Assembly (NCBI GenBank): GCA_021741075.1
Contig: JAIOYO010000029.1
Coordinates: 1 to 34,877 of the forward strand
Direction: 5' to 3'
DNA: 34,877 nt
DNA from: Flavobacteriales bacterium
GTDB taxonomy: Bacteria; Bacteroidota; Bacteroidia; UBA10329
Under the pieces are notes generated by a model. That model had not been told where the DNA came from. It saw only the letters and a program-made list of their open reading frames with translations, and made no database searches. Each line of letters opens with the position of its first letter. Position 1 is the first letter of the stretch. Below are positions 7,243 to 14,444 of the stretch, one piece after another. The position numbers were made by a program, and so were the translations under genes.

Positions 7243-7755
7243 ATGAAAAATCTCATCACACTTTTCTCCTTTTTCCTTTTCTCTTTTTCCCTTTTCGCAC
7301 AAGGAAACATCATGCTCATGCCATTTGAACCCTTGATGAATGCCGAGTGGAAAGCCGAAGGAAAATGGAAAGACGGAAAACCCTTTAAACAAGAGATATC
7401 GTATCAATGGGGTTCGCAAGAGCAAGATGTAAGAATGGAAACCAAGAGCTATTTAGATACAACCTTCACCAAATTCGGACAGTATTCAGAAGGAATCCAT
7501 AAATGGGACACCATCTCCAATTCCATCACATTTAGCGTAAAGGATATTCACGGAAAAGTGATTGAAGGAAACGTACGAACCAAGCTTAAAACCATCCTGT
7601 ATGAATACGCTTATGAGAACGAATTAGGCGTAAAAACCTACATGACCGATGCGCTTATCTGGATAAAACCAGACAAGTACATGTTCAAAGTTGGCACCAT
7701 GAAGGAAGATGAATGGGAAGAGGTTTACTTGGAGACGTACTTTTTTAAGAAGTAG
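7243..7755 (+). CDS. Small secreted protein of unknown function
   Basis: A 170-residue protein with a signal peptide (LITLFSFFLFSFSLFA, cleavage before QGN). The mature part of about 150 residues alternates charged and aromatic residues in a beta-rich pattern (WKAEGKWKDGKPF, SYQWGSQE, KWDTISNSITF) and ends in ETYFFKK. The pattern resembles the single-domain lipocalin-like proteins often found as hypotheticals in Bacteroidota, but no motif allows a firm family call. There is no lipobox and no T9SS tail, so a periplasmic location is likely. It is convergent with the antitoxin gene, with only 2 bp between the two stop codons' frames. Confidence 0.8.
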   Translation: MKNLITLFSFFLFSFSLFAQGNIMLMPFEPLMNAEWKAEGKWKDGKPFKQEISYQWGSQEQDVRMETKSYLDTTFTKFGQYSEGIHKWDTISNSITFSVKDIHGKVIEGNVRTKLKTILYEYAYENELGVKTYMTDALIWIKPDKYMFKVGTMKEDEWEEVYLETYFFKK

Positions 7756-7757
7756 GA

Positions 7758-8072
7758 TTAGGCAGCCAAATCATCAATTGAACGAATTTCGTTCAGCTCC
7801 GATTCTTTGAGAGTCTGTTCTTCCTCAATGTCGTAATCATCTTGTAGACCAAGCCAAAATTTGGCAGATGTGCCGAAGAATCTTGAAAGCCGTAGTGCCG
7901 TATCGGCAGTAATTCTTCTCTGTCCTTTCAGAATTTGACTGATTCGCGTTTGTGGAATGAAGGTCTCTTTCGACAATCGATAGGCCGAAATTCCCATTGG
8001 CTCTAAGAATTCCTCCTTTAGTACTTCACCTGGATGTATGTTTTTTAATTGCGCCATTTCTTCAGTTTCCAT
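7758..8072 (-). CDS. higA: HigA-type antitoxin (XRE/VapI helix-turn-helix)
   Basis: A 104-residue protein from the ATG at 8072; a shorter start at 8057 (MAQLKNIHPGEVL) matches the family length even better. The longer frame to 8081 would need TTG. It has the HigA/VapI signature: IHPGEVLKEEFLEPMG, then a helix-turn-helix with AYRLSKETFIPQTRIS and ILKGQRRITADTALRL, then FFGTSAKFWLGLQDDYD. It binds and neutralises the toxin and represses the operon. It overlaps the toxin gene by 11 bp, with the toxin first, which is the usual hig order. Confidence 0.93.
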   Translation of the reverse strand: METEEMAQLKNIHPGEVLKEEFLEPMGISAYRLSKETFIPQTRISQILKGQRRITADTALRLSRFFGTSAKFWLGLQDDYDIEEEQTLKESELNEIRSIDDLAA

Positions 8073-8349
8073 GGTAATCAACTATTTGAACCTCATTTGC
8101 CATATTGCTTTCCCATTTAAATACGATTCGCCACTGTTGGTTTATTCGAATACTATGGAAATCAGCCCAGTTTCCGCTCAATTTTTCTAAGCGATTTGCA
8201 GGCGGAATTCGTAAATCGTTGATGTTTTGAGCGTTGTTTAACATTCTAAGTTTTCGTCTTGCCACGTTCTGAATTTCAGTTGGAAGTTTTCTGGAACCAA
8301 TTCCGTCCCAAACCTTTTCCGTTTCCTTGTCTCCGAAACTGTTTATCAT
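8062..8349 (-). CDS. higB: HigB-type toxin (RelE superfamily)
   Basis: A 95-residue protein with the HigB pattern: MINSFGDKETEKVWDG, a basic helical middle (ARRKLRMLNNA), LRIPPANRLEKLSG and the C-terminal strand pair RINQQWRIVFKW and VQIVDYHGN. HigB toxins cleave mRNA on the ribosome. The basic residues and the terminal YH-containing strand are retained and the length is normal, so it is probably functional. It is the first gene of the operon and its promoter lies at the 3' end of the exonuclease gene. Confidence 0.92.
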   Translation of the reverse strand: MINSFGDKETEKVWDGIGSRKLPTEIQNVARRKLRMLNNAQNINDLRIPPANRLEKLSGNWADFHSIRINQQWRIVFKWESNMANEVQIVDYHGN

Positions 8350-8372
8350 TTAGTAACGTGTTAAGATACTAA
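8350..8372. promoter_or_regulatory. Candidate HigA operator
   Basis: TTAGTA at 8350-8355 and TACTAA at 8367-8372 form a perfect 6-bp inverted repeat with an 11-bp spacer. It lies directly before the toxin start codon and just downstream of the -7 box. This position suits antitoxin autorepression. Confidence 0.45.
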
Positions 8373-8375
8373 CGT

Positions 8376-8404
8376 CAAAGGTAACTAGAATATCTCAATC
8401 CCAA
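8376..8404 (-). promoter_or_regulatory. higBA promoter (TTG-N18-TACCTTTG)
   Basis: On the minus strand TACCTTTG (8376-8383) matches the TAnnTTTG -7 box exactly. A TTG at 8402-8404 lies 18 nt upstream, within the range reported for Flavobacterium -33 elements. The -33 element is inside the last codons of the exonuclease gene. Confidence 0.5.
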
Positions 8405-9143
8405 CAGGGCAATGGTCCGAACCTTCTATTTCCTTCAGAATGAAAGCTCGTTTCACTTTGGGCATCAAACTCTCTGAAACAAGGAAGTAATCTAAACGCC
8501 AACCAACGTTGTTTTCGCGGGCATTGGCGCGGTAGCTCCACCAACTGTATTTTACTTCGTCTGGGTGCAAGCTTCGGAACGTATCAACCAATCCTGATTT
8601 CAGATACGTATCCATGCCGTCAATTTCTTCTTGCATGTAGCCAGCCGTTCGGTTGTAGTTGGAAGAAGCATTTTTGATGTCGATAGGACGATGCGCCACG
8701 TTCATATCGCCACAATAAACCACTGGTTTTTTCTTCTCCAATTCTTTAATGTAGGCTAGGAGGGCAGCATCCCACGTCATTCTGTAAGGCAATCGTGCCA
8801 GTTCACTCCCAGAGTTGGGAACATATACGTTGAGTACATAGAAATCTTCAAACTCGCAGGTAATGGCGCGGCCTTGGTCATCGTGTTCAGGAATTCCTAT
8901 TCCGTAACGATAGCTCAAAGGTTCTGTTCGGGAAATGATGGCCGTTCCAGAATATCCAGCCTTTTGGGCCGAAAAGGCATGGATGTGATAATCCAATCCT
9001 AAAAGCACTTCGCGCACTTGTTCTTCGGTGGCTTTGGTTTCTTGAAAACCGATGACATCGGCATTCATTTCTTCCATGTAATTGATTAAGCCTTTTTTGG
9101 CTGCTGCGCGAATTCCGTTTACGTTGAAGGATATGAGTTTCAT
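8385..9143 (-). CDS. xth: Exodeoxyribonuclease III (AP endonuclease)
   Basis: A 252-residue protein of the ExoIII/APE1 family, full length. Seen: SFNVNGIRAA (Asn8), the metal-ligand Glu35 in GFQETKA, NVYVPNSG, YCGDMNVAH (catalytic Asp and Asn), and the C-terminal EGSDHCPVGIEI with the Asp-His catalytic pair. It cleaves DNA 5' to abasic sites and has 3' to 5' exonuclease and 3'-phosphatase activity in base excision repair. The symbol is xth or xthA in most annotations. It stands alone on the minus strand, with the higBA promoter inside its 3' end. Confidence 0.95.
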   Translation of the reverse strand: MKLISFNVNGIRAAAKKGLINYMEEMNADVIGFQETKATEEQVREVLLGLDYHIHAFSAQKAGYSGTAIISRTEPLSYRYGIGIPEHDDQGRAITCEFEDFYVLNVYVPNSGSELARLPYRMTWDAALLAYIKELEKKKPVVYCGDMNVAHRPIDIKNASSNYNRTAGYMQEEIDGMDTYLKSGLVDTFRSLHPDEVKYSWWSYRANARENNVGWRLDYFLVSESLMPKVKRAFILKEIEGSDHCPVGIEIF

Positions 9144-9324
9144 GGCTGGTATTTTTGAATTGCCGAATATGGCAAAACCTATGGAAACGGCATAAATCGT
9201 TAATCCTCGTTCGTTAATCGTTTTTCGCCAATCAAATCAGTAAGCGATTGCTCTAGGCTAGTAAATGTACTCCGCTCCATTCAGGATTAAGACATTATCT
9301 TTCGGCCCTAAAATCAATATCAAT

Positions 9325-9696
9325 ATGAAATCCATTCTCAGACTTTCTTTTCTTCTACTTCCTGTTTTTGCTCTCACTTCGTGTGATAAAAGTGAAGACT
9401 CTTTCGGTTTTAACGATATACCAGGAACTTACCGTGGCGCCATGAACGTTGGGTCTTTCGAAAATTTACAATACACCGTAACGGTAACAAAACTGACATC
9501 CACGTCTGTTAAGATTACACCCTCAACTGGCGATGCAACCGAATGGACAGCATCACTTAACAATGTTTTTGGTATTTACACGTGCGTTGGATGTGTAACC
9601 ACCAGTCAAATTACGTTTACGAGCCTGAGTAGCGGTATAGAGCTTACGTACAACTACAATGGTAATGACGAACAGTATGTCGGTACTAAGCAATAG
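9325..9696 (+). CDS. Small lipoprotein of unknown function
   Basis: From the ATG at 9325 the protein is 123 residues. MKSILRLSFLLLPVFALTSC is a lipoprotein signal with the lipobox LTSC, followed by an acidic DKSED. The longer frame from 9265 would bury this signal, so it is not used. The mature part is beta-rich and Thr/Ser-rich (YRGAMNVGSFENLQYTVTV, then a Cys pair CVGC). It resembles small lipocalin-like lipoproteins of Bacteroidota. The outer membrane is the likely location. No recognisable family. Confidence 0.75.
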   Translation: MKSILRLSFLLLPVFALTSCDKSEDSFGFNDIPGTYRGAMNVGSFENLQYTVTVTKLTSTSVKITPSTGDATEWTASLNNVFGIYTCVGCVTTSQITFTSLSSGIELTYNYNGNDEQYVGTKQ

Positions 9697-9992
9697 GTTG
9701 TTCAGCTCTTCTAACTTATTTTCAAAAAGTATCTTGCGGTGAAAGATTCACGCGGATTGGCGCCTACTGATAGGCATGTTGCAGGTGATGCAGCCTTGGG
9801 GAGGTTCTACCTGCACCAGACGGTCTGGCCATGGCGTTGGTATCGTAAAGGATTGAGGGCACGTATTTATTAGCCCGCAAAACTGTTTTGTACCGTTTGA
9901 TTGTTGCTCTTCCGCAACATCATTTTTTGGTCTAATCAAAGTCATGAAGGTATCAAGAATTGTATGACTGCTTCGTATAATAATAAATCCGT
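9697..9992. other. Spacer without a supported gene
   Basis: About 296 bp between the small lipoprotein and the decayed lipoprotein. A minus-strand frame at 9748-9945 and a plus-strand frame near 9738-9870 exist, but neither has a signal peptide, a known motif or plausible composition. I see no RNA gene or clear repeat. Confidence 0.5.
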
Positions 9993-10423
9993 ATGACCAT
10001 GTTTTTTTTCCGAATTATCCCCTTTTTCTTGATGCTACTTTTCATAGGTGGCGGTACTAAGGATAATGACAATGACGATGATATTGAGGATGTTGTAGGT
10101 TCACCTGTGGCTCTTAGAGGAGAGTTGGATGCATCCGCATCGGAAGTCGCGAAGGTGATTGCTTACTCGTCAACGGGTCGCAACAAAGTTGGAGACATTA
10201 TATCAGGAAGTTTTAGTCTGCAATTGGATAATGGCAAACCGTGGGGATTGAATTTGTAAATGGCAACAATTAGTATCTCGGATATTTGACATTATGCGAT
10301 GGCATCGATGCTATTCCAATACACTACCTGAACGAAGGTGTATCATCGGTTCAATTGGGAATCATTTCAAAAGACGCACAGGTTTTTACACCTGCCAATG
10401 TGAGTGTTCTAAAAAATACCTAA
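9993..10423 (+). pseudogene. Decayed lipoprotein gene (lost lipobox Cys, frameshift, in-frame TAG)
   Basis: The first frame (9993-10259) gives a signal sequence FFLMLLFIGGGTKDNDNDDD in which the expected lipobox Cys is Gly (GGT instead of TGT). It then gives a stretch with SGSFSLQLDNG and ends NGKPWGLNL. Shifting frame at about 10243, the next frame reads IEFVNGNN, an in-frame TAG, then YLGYLTLCDGIDAIPIHYLN and EGVSSVQLGIISKDAQVFTP to a stop at 10421. The two halves join into one sensible lipoprotein of about 140 residues. Three independent lesions mean the gene is dead. The parent family is unknown to me. Confidence 0.8.
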
Positions 10424-10563
10424 ACACATTTTGTTACAATACTCACTTCCGCTCTTAGGGTTCATTAATCATGTTGAATCTGCAAAATGTTTTACAAGAT
10501 TCATATCAGGTTTTCATGAATATCGTTCGCAGAACAATATTTCAGGCTAACTTTGGTTTAATC

Positions 10564-10590
10564 TTTGTAAGTCTTACAAACATATTTTTG
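10564..10590 (+). promoter_or_regulatory. Promoter -7 box with adjoining operator-like palindrome
   Basis: TTTGTAAG-T-CTTACAAA (10564-10580) is a perfect 8-bp inverted repeat with a 1-bp centre. Three bases on, TATTTTTG (10583-10590) matches the TAnnTTTG -7 box exactly. The gene start follows at 10632. A palindrome between the -33 and -7 positions suits a repressor or activator site. The TTTG inside its left arm is 15 nt from the -7 box, too close to be a good -33. Confidence 0.45.
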
Positions 10591-10631
10591 TATGTTAGAA
10601 TCGCACTTTTAGTAGAACTCAACTAATTATC

Positions 10632-11591
10632 ATGAAAACTTCCATTTTTAAAATTGCAATTGTTGTCATTTCTTTCTCTGCTATTATGGTTAGTTGCGGA
10701 GCATTCCAAAAATTGCTGAATCCCAATGTTCAGAAATTCAACGAAGACTATAACACTTACAAATCTGAACTGGAAAGTTTGGATAGTGACCTTGATAATG
10801 CGCTTAAAGACATTGATGGATTCGGTAAAACCGACCAAACAGACGGAATTGCATCTAGCCCGCTCTGTGGTGTCACAATTGATTGCACACTCATTTCTCA
10901 AGGCATTCTCATTTTCAATTTTGATGGAGTTACTCCATGTTTCTCACCATCAAGAACCCGTTCAGGTGCTGTTCAAGTGGAGTTAATTAATGGCAACAGT
11001 TGGGCTGATGCAGGCGCAGTAATGAAGCAAACGTTCATAGATTACAAAGTGACTATACTCAGTAATAACCGTTCTATAGAGGTTAACGGCATCAAAACAC
11101 TTAAAAACGTGAATGGACATGATTGGTGGGGATGGATTCTGGGCAACGTGGATCATACATACGAGTCACGCGCATTTGATGTGCAGGTCGTGTTTGATAA
11201 TGGACAGACTGCTGTTTGGAATCATGCAAGAACCAGTACAATTTCTTGGAATCCGGCTAATGCCGACCCAATTGTTACAAGCGCCCATCTTGCCTACAGT
11301 GTAAATGGTGATACAACCTTGAATGGTGTTCCTACAGTGGATTCATGGGGAACCAATCGCTTCGGTGATGCGTTTACAACTCGATACGAAGAACCGATAA
11401 CCTCTAATACTTATTGTGGTCTGTGGCGATTCAGTACTGGTAGATTGGTGCACGAAGTTGCTGGTGACGATTTTACCCTCGATTTGGGTGTTGACCAGCA
11501 AGGAAATCATGCATCAACAGTCTGCGCTTATGGTTTTCAGGTAAGCTGGAATGTGGGCAATAATTCAAATAGCGCGGTATTCAGTTATTGA
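10632..11591 (+). CDS. Large lipoprotein of unknown function
   Basis: A 319-residue protein. MKTSIFKIAIVVISFSAIMVSC is a lipoprotein signal with the lipobox IMVSC. A short helical acidic segment follows (residues about 35-65, FNEDYNTYKSELESLDSDLD). The main domain contains GVTIDCTLIS, SRTRSGAVQVELING, three WWGW-like aromatic clusters, AVWNHARTSTISW and CAYGFQVSW, and looks like a beta sandwich. Similar calcium-poor lipoproteins are common hypotheticals in marine Flavobacteriales, but I know no function. It has its own promoter with a palindromic site and its own terminator, so it is a single-gene unit. Confidence 0.82.
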   Translation: MKTSIFKIAIVVISFSAIMVSCGAFQKLLNPNVQKFNEDYNTYKSELESLDSDLDNALKDIDGFGKTDQTDGIASSPLCGVTIDCTLISQGILIFNFDGVTPCFSPSRTRSGAVQVELINGNSWADAGAVMKQTFIDYKVTILSNNRSIEVNGIKTLKNVNGHDWWGWILGNVDHTYESRAFDVQVVFDNGQTAVWNHARTSTISWNPANADPIVTSAHLAYSVNGDTTLNGVPTVDSWGTNRFGDAFTTRYEEPITSNTYCGLWRFSTGRLVHEVAGDDFTLDLGVDQQGNHASTVCAYGFQVSWNVGNNSNSAVFSY

Positions 11592-11612
11592 TTACAGACC
11601 AATGAAACTAGC

Positions 11613-11644
11613 AAAGGGCGAACATCAATCAATGTTCGCCCTTT
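11613..11644. terminator. Bidirectional-looking intrinsic terminator
   Basis: A 13-bp perfect stem (11613-11625 with 11632-11644) around the 6-nt loop CAATCA. The stem ends in AAA/TTT, so it can act on both strands. It lies 21 bp past the lipoprotein stop and between convergent genes. Poly-T after it is short. Confidence 0.75.
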
Positions 11645-11658
11645 CTGTTTTAAGTGTC

Positions 11659-11703
11659 CCGTCCTAAACTAGGTTGACAACAAATCGACCTGTTTTAGGA
11701 CGG
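11659..11703. repeat. Orphan palindrome resembling joined IS ends
   Basis: CCGTCCTAAA (11659-11668) pairs perfectly with TTTAGGACGG (11694-11703). Inside, AGGTTGA (71-77) pairs with TCGACCT (85-91) with one G-T pair. The arms carry TAGGTTGACA-like sequence similar in my memory to terminal repeats of IS3-family elements in Bacteroidota. It could be a solo remnant, a tiny MITE or a second hairpin of the convergent terminator. No transposase lies between the arms. Confidence 0.55.
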
Positions 11704-11719
11704 CATGGTAATCAAATTC

Positions 11720-12211
11720 TCAATGATGGTGATGTCCACCTGGGCCATGAGCGTGTCCGTGCTCAAGTTCTTGTTTGGTGGCTTCTCTGATGTCAATAAT
11801 TTCAACGTCAAAATGAAGCGTTTCGCCCGCCAACGGATGATTCAAGTCAAGCGTCACTTCATCACCTTCAATTTTGGCCACATCAGCAATGCTTACACCC
11901 TCATTGGTTTCAACACGTACTTGCATGCCGACTTCCAGTTTTTCATCATCATCTGCCTGAAAACCAGACAGTGGAACGATATGCACGTTTTCCTCGTTTC
12001 GATGCCCGTATCCTTTCTCAGGAGCAAGCACGACTTTAGCTTTGTCTCCAACCACTTTTCCTTCCAGCTGTTCTTCAAGTCCAGCTATAATATTCCCAAT
12101 TCCCTGAATAAAAGCTAATGGTTCGTGTCCTTCTGACGAATCAAGGATATCTCCCGAATTGTCCTTCAATGTGTAATGCATCAACACTACTTTGTTCTTT
12201 GTAATAGTCAT
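11720..12211 (-). CDS. slyD: SlyD-type FKBP peptidyl-prolyl cis-trans isomerase
   Basis: A 163-residue protein. The split FKBP domain is clear: VLMHYTLKDNSGDILDSSEG, PLAFIQGIGNIIAGLEEQLE, GDKAKVVLAPEKGYG, and after the inserted IF chaperone loop, LDLNHPLAGETLHFDVEI. The C-terminus is a His-rich tail (HGHAHGPGGHHHH) like the nickel-binding tail of SlyD. It accelerates proline isomerisation during folding and acts as a chaperone; the tail probably binds Ni or other divalent metals. No signal peptide, so cytoplasmic. It is preceded by yigZ on the same strand with a 52-bp gap. Confidence 0.93.
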   Translation of the reverse strand: MTITKNKVVLMHYTLKDNSGDILDSSEGHEPLAFIQGIGNIIAGLEEQLEGKVVGDKAKVVLAPEKGYGHRNEENVHIVPLSGFQADDDEKLEVGMQVRVETNEGVSIADVAKIEGDEVTLDLNHPLAGETLHFDVEIIDIREATKQELEHGHAHGPGGHHHH

Positions 12212-12263
12212 GTAAATCTGTTTATGCCGCGAAAATGGTAATTTTTCTGCGGCCTTGCCAACA

Positions 12264-12860
12264 TTACGGCTTCAAATCAACATCCTTTACGGCTAAAAAC
12301 AACTCCAATGCAAGTTCGTTTTCAGATTCAGGAACTTCGATGAGCCACTTGCAATCCAAGCCAAAGGCTTGATGTTTTATGCTAAAATTGTGCTGGCGAA
12401 TAATGCGTTCTACCTCACCAATACTCGAATGTGGAAACTGAATGCTAATAACAACCGTTGGAATTCTCTCAACCACAATTACCTTTTCCAGCGCAGCTTT
12501 TGAGGCCTCTTTGTAAGCATTAACTAATCCGGAAACACCCAGCTTTATTCCTCCAAAATAGCGCACAACCGCTACTAGAACGTTCGTAACCTCCTTGCTT
12601 TTTATTTGATTAAGAATGGGAAGCCCAGCAGAACCGTTCGGCTCGCCATCGTCATTTACCCGATAATTGTTCCCGTCCGTTCCCAACTGATACGCGTAAC
12701 AAACGTGTCTCGATGATGGATGCTCCATCTTCAATTGTTCCAAGAGTGGTTTTACGTCATCTACAGTCGTAATGGGAAACGAATATGCCAGAAATTTAGA
12801 ACTGCGGTCTTTAAAAAGTCCTTCGGTCGGTTTGCTAATGGTGAAATATGGAAGCGACAT
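12264..12860 (-). CDS. yigZ: YigZ/IMPACT-family protein
   Basis: A 198-residue protein with the hallmarks of the UPF0029/IMPACT family: KDRSSKFLAYSFPI near the N-terminus, SSRHVCYAYQLG, DDGEPNGSAGLPIL and VVRYFGGIKLGVSGLVNAYK. A C-terminal ferredoxin-like domain follows (VVISIQFPHSSIGEVERII). The length fits the family. The eukaryotic relative IMPACT modulates GCN2; the bacterial role is not settled, with nucleic acid or ribosome-related functions proposed. It is a single conserved gene here, with no informative partner beyond slyD downstream. Confidence 0.92.
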   Translation of the reverse strand: MSLPYFTISKPTEGLFKDRSSKFLAYSFPITTVDDVKPLLEQLKMEHPSSRHVCYAYQLGTDGNNYRVNDDGEPNGSAGLPILNQIKSKEVTNVLVAVVRYFGGIKLGVSGLVNAYKEASKAALEKVIVVERIPTVVISIQFPHSSIGEVERIIRQHNFSIKHQAFGLDCKWLIEVPESENELALELFLAVKDVDLKP

Positions 12861-12958
12861 TAGTCCCTAGATGTAATTGTTAGGCGTTTCCCTGATGAAA
12901 AATCGGGGCCGGGCTAATATCTTAGTAATCAGGTAGGATGAAGTGGGTCTGCCGAGTT

Positions 12959-13651
12959 CTATACCGCAAAATAGGCAATTAGAAAGCCTAAAAGAATCGA
13001 GCTGAACTTCTTGAGATTGAAAGCGTGACCCTTATCCGTTTCGAAAATAATAGTTGTTGCTATATGCAAGAAAACACCTACAACTGCGGCTTGAACAATT
13101 CCTTGAAATGAAGAAGCTTCGATAATTCTACCTTCTAGAAAATAAGCTACGATTCCGCCTAGCGGTGACATGAAAGCAAAACCAGCCATTGCCAATGCGC
13201 CTTTCAGCATAGAATATCCTGCTCCACGAAGAACGGTACCTAATATGAATGCAACGGGTACATTATGAATGATGATTCCTGCTAGCAACGAGTGATGCTC
13301 GTGTGCGTGCTCACCTCCGAACGGAAGTCCTTCAAGAAGCGAGTGTAAACCGAGTCCTACCAACAGTGCAAATGGAATCTGATTGCCATGCAAGGCATGT
13401 GCATGACCATGTTCCATTCCTTTCGACAGCACTTCTAGCATAATCTGAATCATAAAGCCCACAAGAACCCAAATACCAGCTTGATGCCCAATGGCTTCAT
13501 ACGATTCGGGCAAAACGTGAAAAAAGCTTAAGCCCAACATGAAAGCGCCACTGAAAGCAAGAATCAGCTTCATCATAGGCTTTTCGATATTAATCGCCCA
13601 CGCCAACATGCCACTCACAAACGCTCCGAAGAACAAATAAATCAACTCCAT
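12959..13651 (-). CDS. ZIP-family divalent metal transporter
   Basis: A 230-residue protein with about seven or eight hydrophobic segments. A His-rich loop (MEHGHAHALHGN) precedes the TM4-type motif GLHSLLEGLPFGG. A second His-rich loop (EHAHEHHS) and IHNVPVAFILG, the TM5-type motif, follow. This layout is typical of ZIP transporters, which carry Zn, Fe or Mn into the cytoplasm. The usual acidic residue after the proline of the second motif is Val here, so metal choice may differ. Its ATG overlaps the stop of the methyltransferase gene (TAATG), so the two are translationally coupled. Confidence 0.88.
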   Translation of the reverse strand: MELIYLFFGAFVSGMLAWAINIEKPMMKLILAFSGAFMLGLSFFHVLPESYEAIGHQAGIWVLVGFMIQIMLEVLSKGMEHGHAHALHGNQIPFALLVGLGLHSLLEGLPFGGEHAHEHHSLLAGIIIHNVPVAFILGTVLRGAGYSMLKGALAMAGFAFMSPLGGIVAYFLEGRIIEASSFQGIVQAAVVGVFLHIATTIIFETDKGHAFNLKKFSSILLGFLIAYFAV

Positions 13652-14391
13652 TACCTTGAATGTTTTTTTGCCACTAAAATCAATCTATCCGAACTTTCGG
13701 CATCGAAAGGTGCCAGATTATAATTCCCGAAAGTACTCACAAGCTCCAAACCTGCCGTACTCAAATACGTTTCAAAATCAGAAAGTTCTAACGCATCAAC
13801 CTGCTCTTCAAAATCCAGTTCCACATCGCCATCAATCACTTGAATTCGCTTGATGATTACACCGTTTTCAACAGCTCGCGTTATCTCAAACCGAATGTTG
13901 TCGATGGTTTTCTCTTCAAACGCCACCAAATTGGCTTTCACCTTGGTTGCATTCATGAAATCAAGCACAAACAAACCATTGGCTTTCAATGCATCTGCAA
14001 CCGAAGCGATGGTTTGCTGGTCGTCTTCCTTATTATGGAAATATCCAAAACTGGTAAAGAGATTGACAACCAAGTCAAAGTATTCGTGCCAATACAATGA
14101 GCGCATATCGTGCTCAAAAAACTCTAAACCATCCTGCTCATTTAGTTTGGCCTCGGCAATGCTTTCTCCAGATAGGTCAAGTCCTATTACTTCAAAACCT
14201 TTCTTTTTAAGGTGTAACGAATGACGGCCCTTTCCGCAAGCAAGATCTAAAGCGCGGGCGCCATGCGGCAAATCGAGATGAGAAACTAATGCATCCACAA
14301 ACACTTCTGCTTCTTGCAGGTTTCTATCCTTGTAAAGGGTGTGGTAATACGGAGAATTGAACCAAGTGGCGAACCAGTCTTGCACGGGCAT
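13651..14391 (-). CDS. SAM-dependent class I methyltransferase
   Basis: A 246-residue protein. Motif I reads ALDLACGKGRHSLHLKKKGF, followed by VIGLDLS (acidic residue binding the SAM ribose), an acidic MRSLYWHEYFDLVVNLFTSFGYF and a FVLDFMNA strand. This is the SAM-binding Rossmann fold of small bacterial methyltransferases; the sequence gives no hint of the methyl acceptor. The C-terminal half (KRIQVIDGDVELDFEEQVDAL) is a beta-rich insertion common in this subgroup (Methyltransf_25-like). It is cotranscribed with the ZIP transporter through a 1-bp TAATG overlap, but a shared job is not evident. Confidence 0.9.
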   Translation of the reverse strand: MPVQDWFATWFNSPYYHTLYKDRNLQEAEVFVDALVSHLDLPHGARALDLACGKGRHSLHLKKKGFEVIGLDLSGESIAEAKLNEQDGLEFFEHDMRSLYWHEYFDLVVNLFTSFGYFHNKEDDQQTIASVADALKANGLFVLDFMNATKVKANLVAFEEKTIDNIRFEITRAVENGVIIKRIQVIDGDVELDFEEQVDALELSDFETYLSTAGLELVSTFGNYNLAPFDAESSDRLILVAKKHSR

Positions 14392-14444
14392 GTGTTATAG
14401 CTTCAAATTTATTGATTTGATTTTGGTGCGTTCAAAAGCGCAAA

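Noticed and set aside
9748..9945. Minus-strand 65-codon frame in the spacer before the decayed lipoprotein
   Set aside because: It has no signal peptide, known motif, promoter or plausible amino-acid pattern, and it lies in a region with decay on one side.
12226..12254. Hairpin GCCGC/GCGGC between yigZ and slyD as a terminator
   Set aside because: The stem is only 5 bp with mismatches next to it and there is no T run on the minus strand; it may still fold weakly.
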